Source of the DNA: Bacteroidales bacterium
Lineage (GTDB): Bacteria > Bacteroidota > Bacteroidia > Bacteroidales > Muribaculaceae
Length of the DNA: 12,481 nucleotides
Direction: 5' to 3'
Assembly: GCA_019415705.1 (NCBI GenBank)
Contig: DXYS01000082.1
Location: 1 to 12,481 of the forward strand
Made by a program: the position numbers and the translations under genes. Numbering within the stretch: the stretch's first letter is position 1; each line of letters begins with the position of its first letter. This document shows, one piece after another, positions 11,606 through 12,481 of this stretch. The notes below the pieces were generated by a model, which saw nothing but the letters and a program-made list of their open reading frames with translations, made no database searches and was not told where the DNA came from.

Positions 11606-12481
11606 ATCAGTATCGCGCTCATGCTTTCGTGACCCTCAACTGCGCAACCGAGTCTGACACGCGCTATAGTGTTGTCCAACGCCGCCAAGTCAAGCCCGTG
11701 AGGGTCTATTTCCACTTTTATATAATTATCTGTAAAGCCGCTGAGCGGATGGCCGGGACGCGGATGCTCCAAAAGCACAGGCCGCTCCGCACCCTCGAAT
11801 CGCGACATGAACTCGGCGAGTTTGCGCTCGCTGACGGCCAACATTCGGCGTGTGCGGTTATGCTTTTCTGCCGGCGACACGGCGTGACCTATCTCAAGGG
11901 CTCGGGTGCCGGGACGCTCCGAGTAGGTGAAGACGTGCAGCCGAGATATGTCAAGCGACTCGACGAATTTCAGTGAGTCCTCGAAATCCTGCTCGGTCTC
12001 TCCTCTCGCGCCGGCTATGAGATCTACGCCGATGAAGGCATCGGGCATCACGCGGCGTATGTGAGCGATTTTCTCGGCAAACATAGCCGTGTCATAGTGA
12101 CGGCGCATGAGTTTGAGCACATTGTCAGAGCCACTCTGCAGCGGGATGTGGAAGTGCGGCATGAAGCGTCGCGCCGTGACGGTCCAGTCTATTATTTCAT
12201 CGGTCAGCAGGTTGGGCTCTATCGACGAGATGCGGTATCGCTCAATACCCTCCACCTCATCCAAGGCACGTATCAGGTCGAAAAACGAATCGTCGCGCCC
12301 TTTGCCGAAATCCCCTATATTAACGCCTGTTATGACTATCTCCTTGCCTCCTTCGGCCGCAGCCTGACGCGCCTGCGCCACGAGCTGGTCTATCGTGCCC
12401 GAGCGTGAGCGGCCGCGCGCACGCGGTATCGTGCAGTATGAGCACCAGTAGTCGCAGCCGTCCTGCACTTTGAGGAAATAG
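11602..12481 (-). CDS. mtaB: tRNA t6A37 methylthiotransferase MtaB, C-terminal part (cut by window edge)
   Basis: Radical-SAM methylthiotransferase that converts t6A37 to ms2t6A37 in tRNAs. The frame is open through the right edge, so the N-terminal UPF0004 domain with its own Fe-S ligands is outside the window. A GTG at 12466-12468 is internal and is not the start. The visible part opens with YFLKVQDGCDYWCSYCTIPRARGRS, given in parts: LKVQDGC, then CX3CX2C, then TIPRARG. This is the radical-SAM cluster site in the MtaB form. FHIPLQSGSDNVLKLMRRHYD and VDLIAGARGETEQDF follow as family blocks, and the last ~70 residues correspond to the TRAM-like region (GHPLSGFTDNYIKVEID). It overlaps the acyltransferase start by 4 bases. 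MiaB and RimO are less likely, given the DGCDYWCSYC spacing and the TRAM sequence. Confidence 0.9.
   Translation of the reverse strand, partial: YFLKVQDGCDYWCSYCTIPRARGRSRSGTIDQLVAQARQAAAEGGKEIVITGVNIGDFGKGRDDSFFDLIRALDEVEGIERYRISSIEPNLLTDEIIDWTVTARRFMPHFHIPLQSGSDNVLKLMRRHYDTAMFAEKIAHIRRVMPDAFIGVDLIAGARGETEQDFEDSLKFVESLDISRLHVFTYSERPGTRALEIGHAVSPAEKHNRTRRMLAVSERKLAEFMSRFEGAERPVLLEHPRPGHPLSGFTDNYIKVEIDPHGLDLAALDNTIARVRLGCAVEGHESMSAILI

Overview
The window looks like a stretch of chromosome from a gut-type Bacteroidales, probably near Muribaculaceae or Bacteroidaceae. This is inferred from gene content, from the block MtaB / LpxL-type acyltransferase / family 2 glycosyltransferase, from the fused DAHP synthase-chorismate mutase, and from Bacteroidota-type promoters (TTTG, about 20 bases, TAnnTTTG) in front of several genes. 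Good Shine-Dalgarno sequences are absent from the starts, as usual in that phylum. Most genes are GC-rich. Two stretches, about 1943-2800 and 6761-7870, are visibly AT-richer and hold the accessory genes.

Layout. At the left edge is the 5' part of glycyl-tRNA synthetase (minus strand). Divergent from it is proC followed by a short ssb. A four-helix-bundle suffix protein comes next, preceded by a 9-bp tandem repeat. Then comes the aromatic amino acid operon: a promoter, a 23-residue Phe/Tyr-rich leader peptide, a Rho-independent attenuator, then pheA, an aminotransferase, DAHP synthase-chorismate mutase and tyrA. A 77-residue orphan gene follows and ends at a strong hairpin. On the minus strand lies a MntA/HepT-type toxin-antitoxin pair whose HepT reading frame is broken by one missing base. 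The pair is bracketed by two 46-bp copies of the same hairpin. Beyond it, all on the minus strand, are tpx, an exported thioredoxin-fold protein without CXXC, a glycosyltransferase, a late lipid A-type acyltransferase and, cut by the right edge, mtaB.

How the genes work together. The aromatic operon holds the entry step (DAHP synthase), the branch step (chorismate mutase), both terminal branches (prephenate dehydratase and dehydrogenase) and a probable final transaminase. All sit behind one leader peptide with 4 Phe and 6 Tyr codons among residues 4-15. A segment at the 3' end of the leader ORF (2698-2703) can pair with the left arm of the terminator (2757-2762). This gives a complete ribosome-mediated attenuation switch readable from the sequence, and it is the strongest regulatory finding here. 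The strongest accessory finding is the toxin-antitoxin cassette, which forms a 755-bp unit bounded by a duplicated hairpin and carries a disabled (or recoded) toxin.
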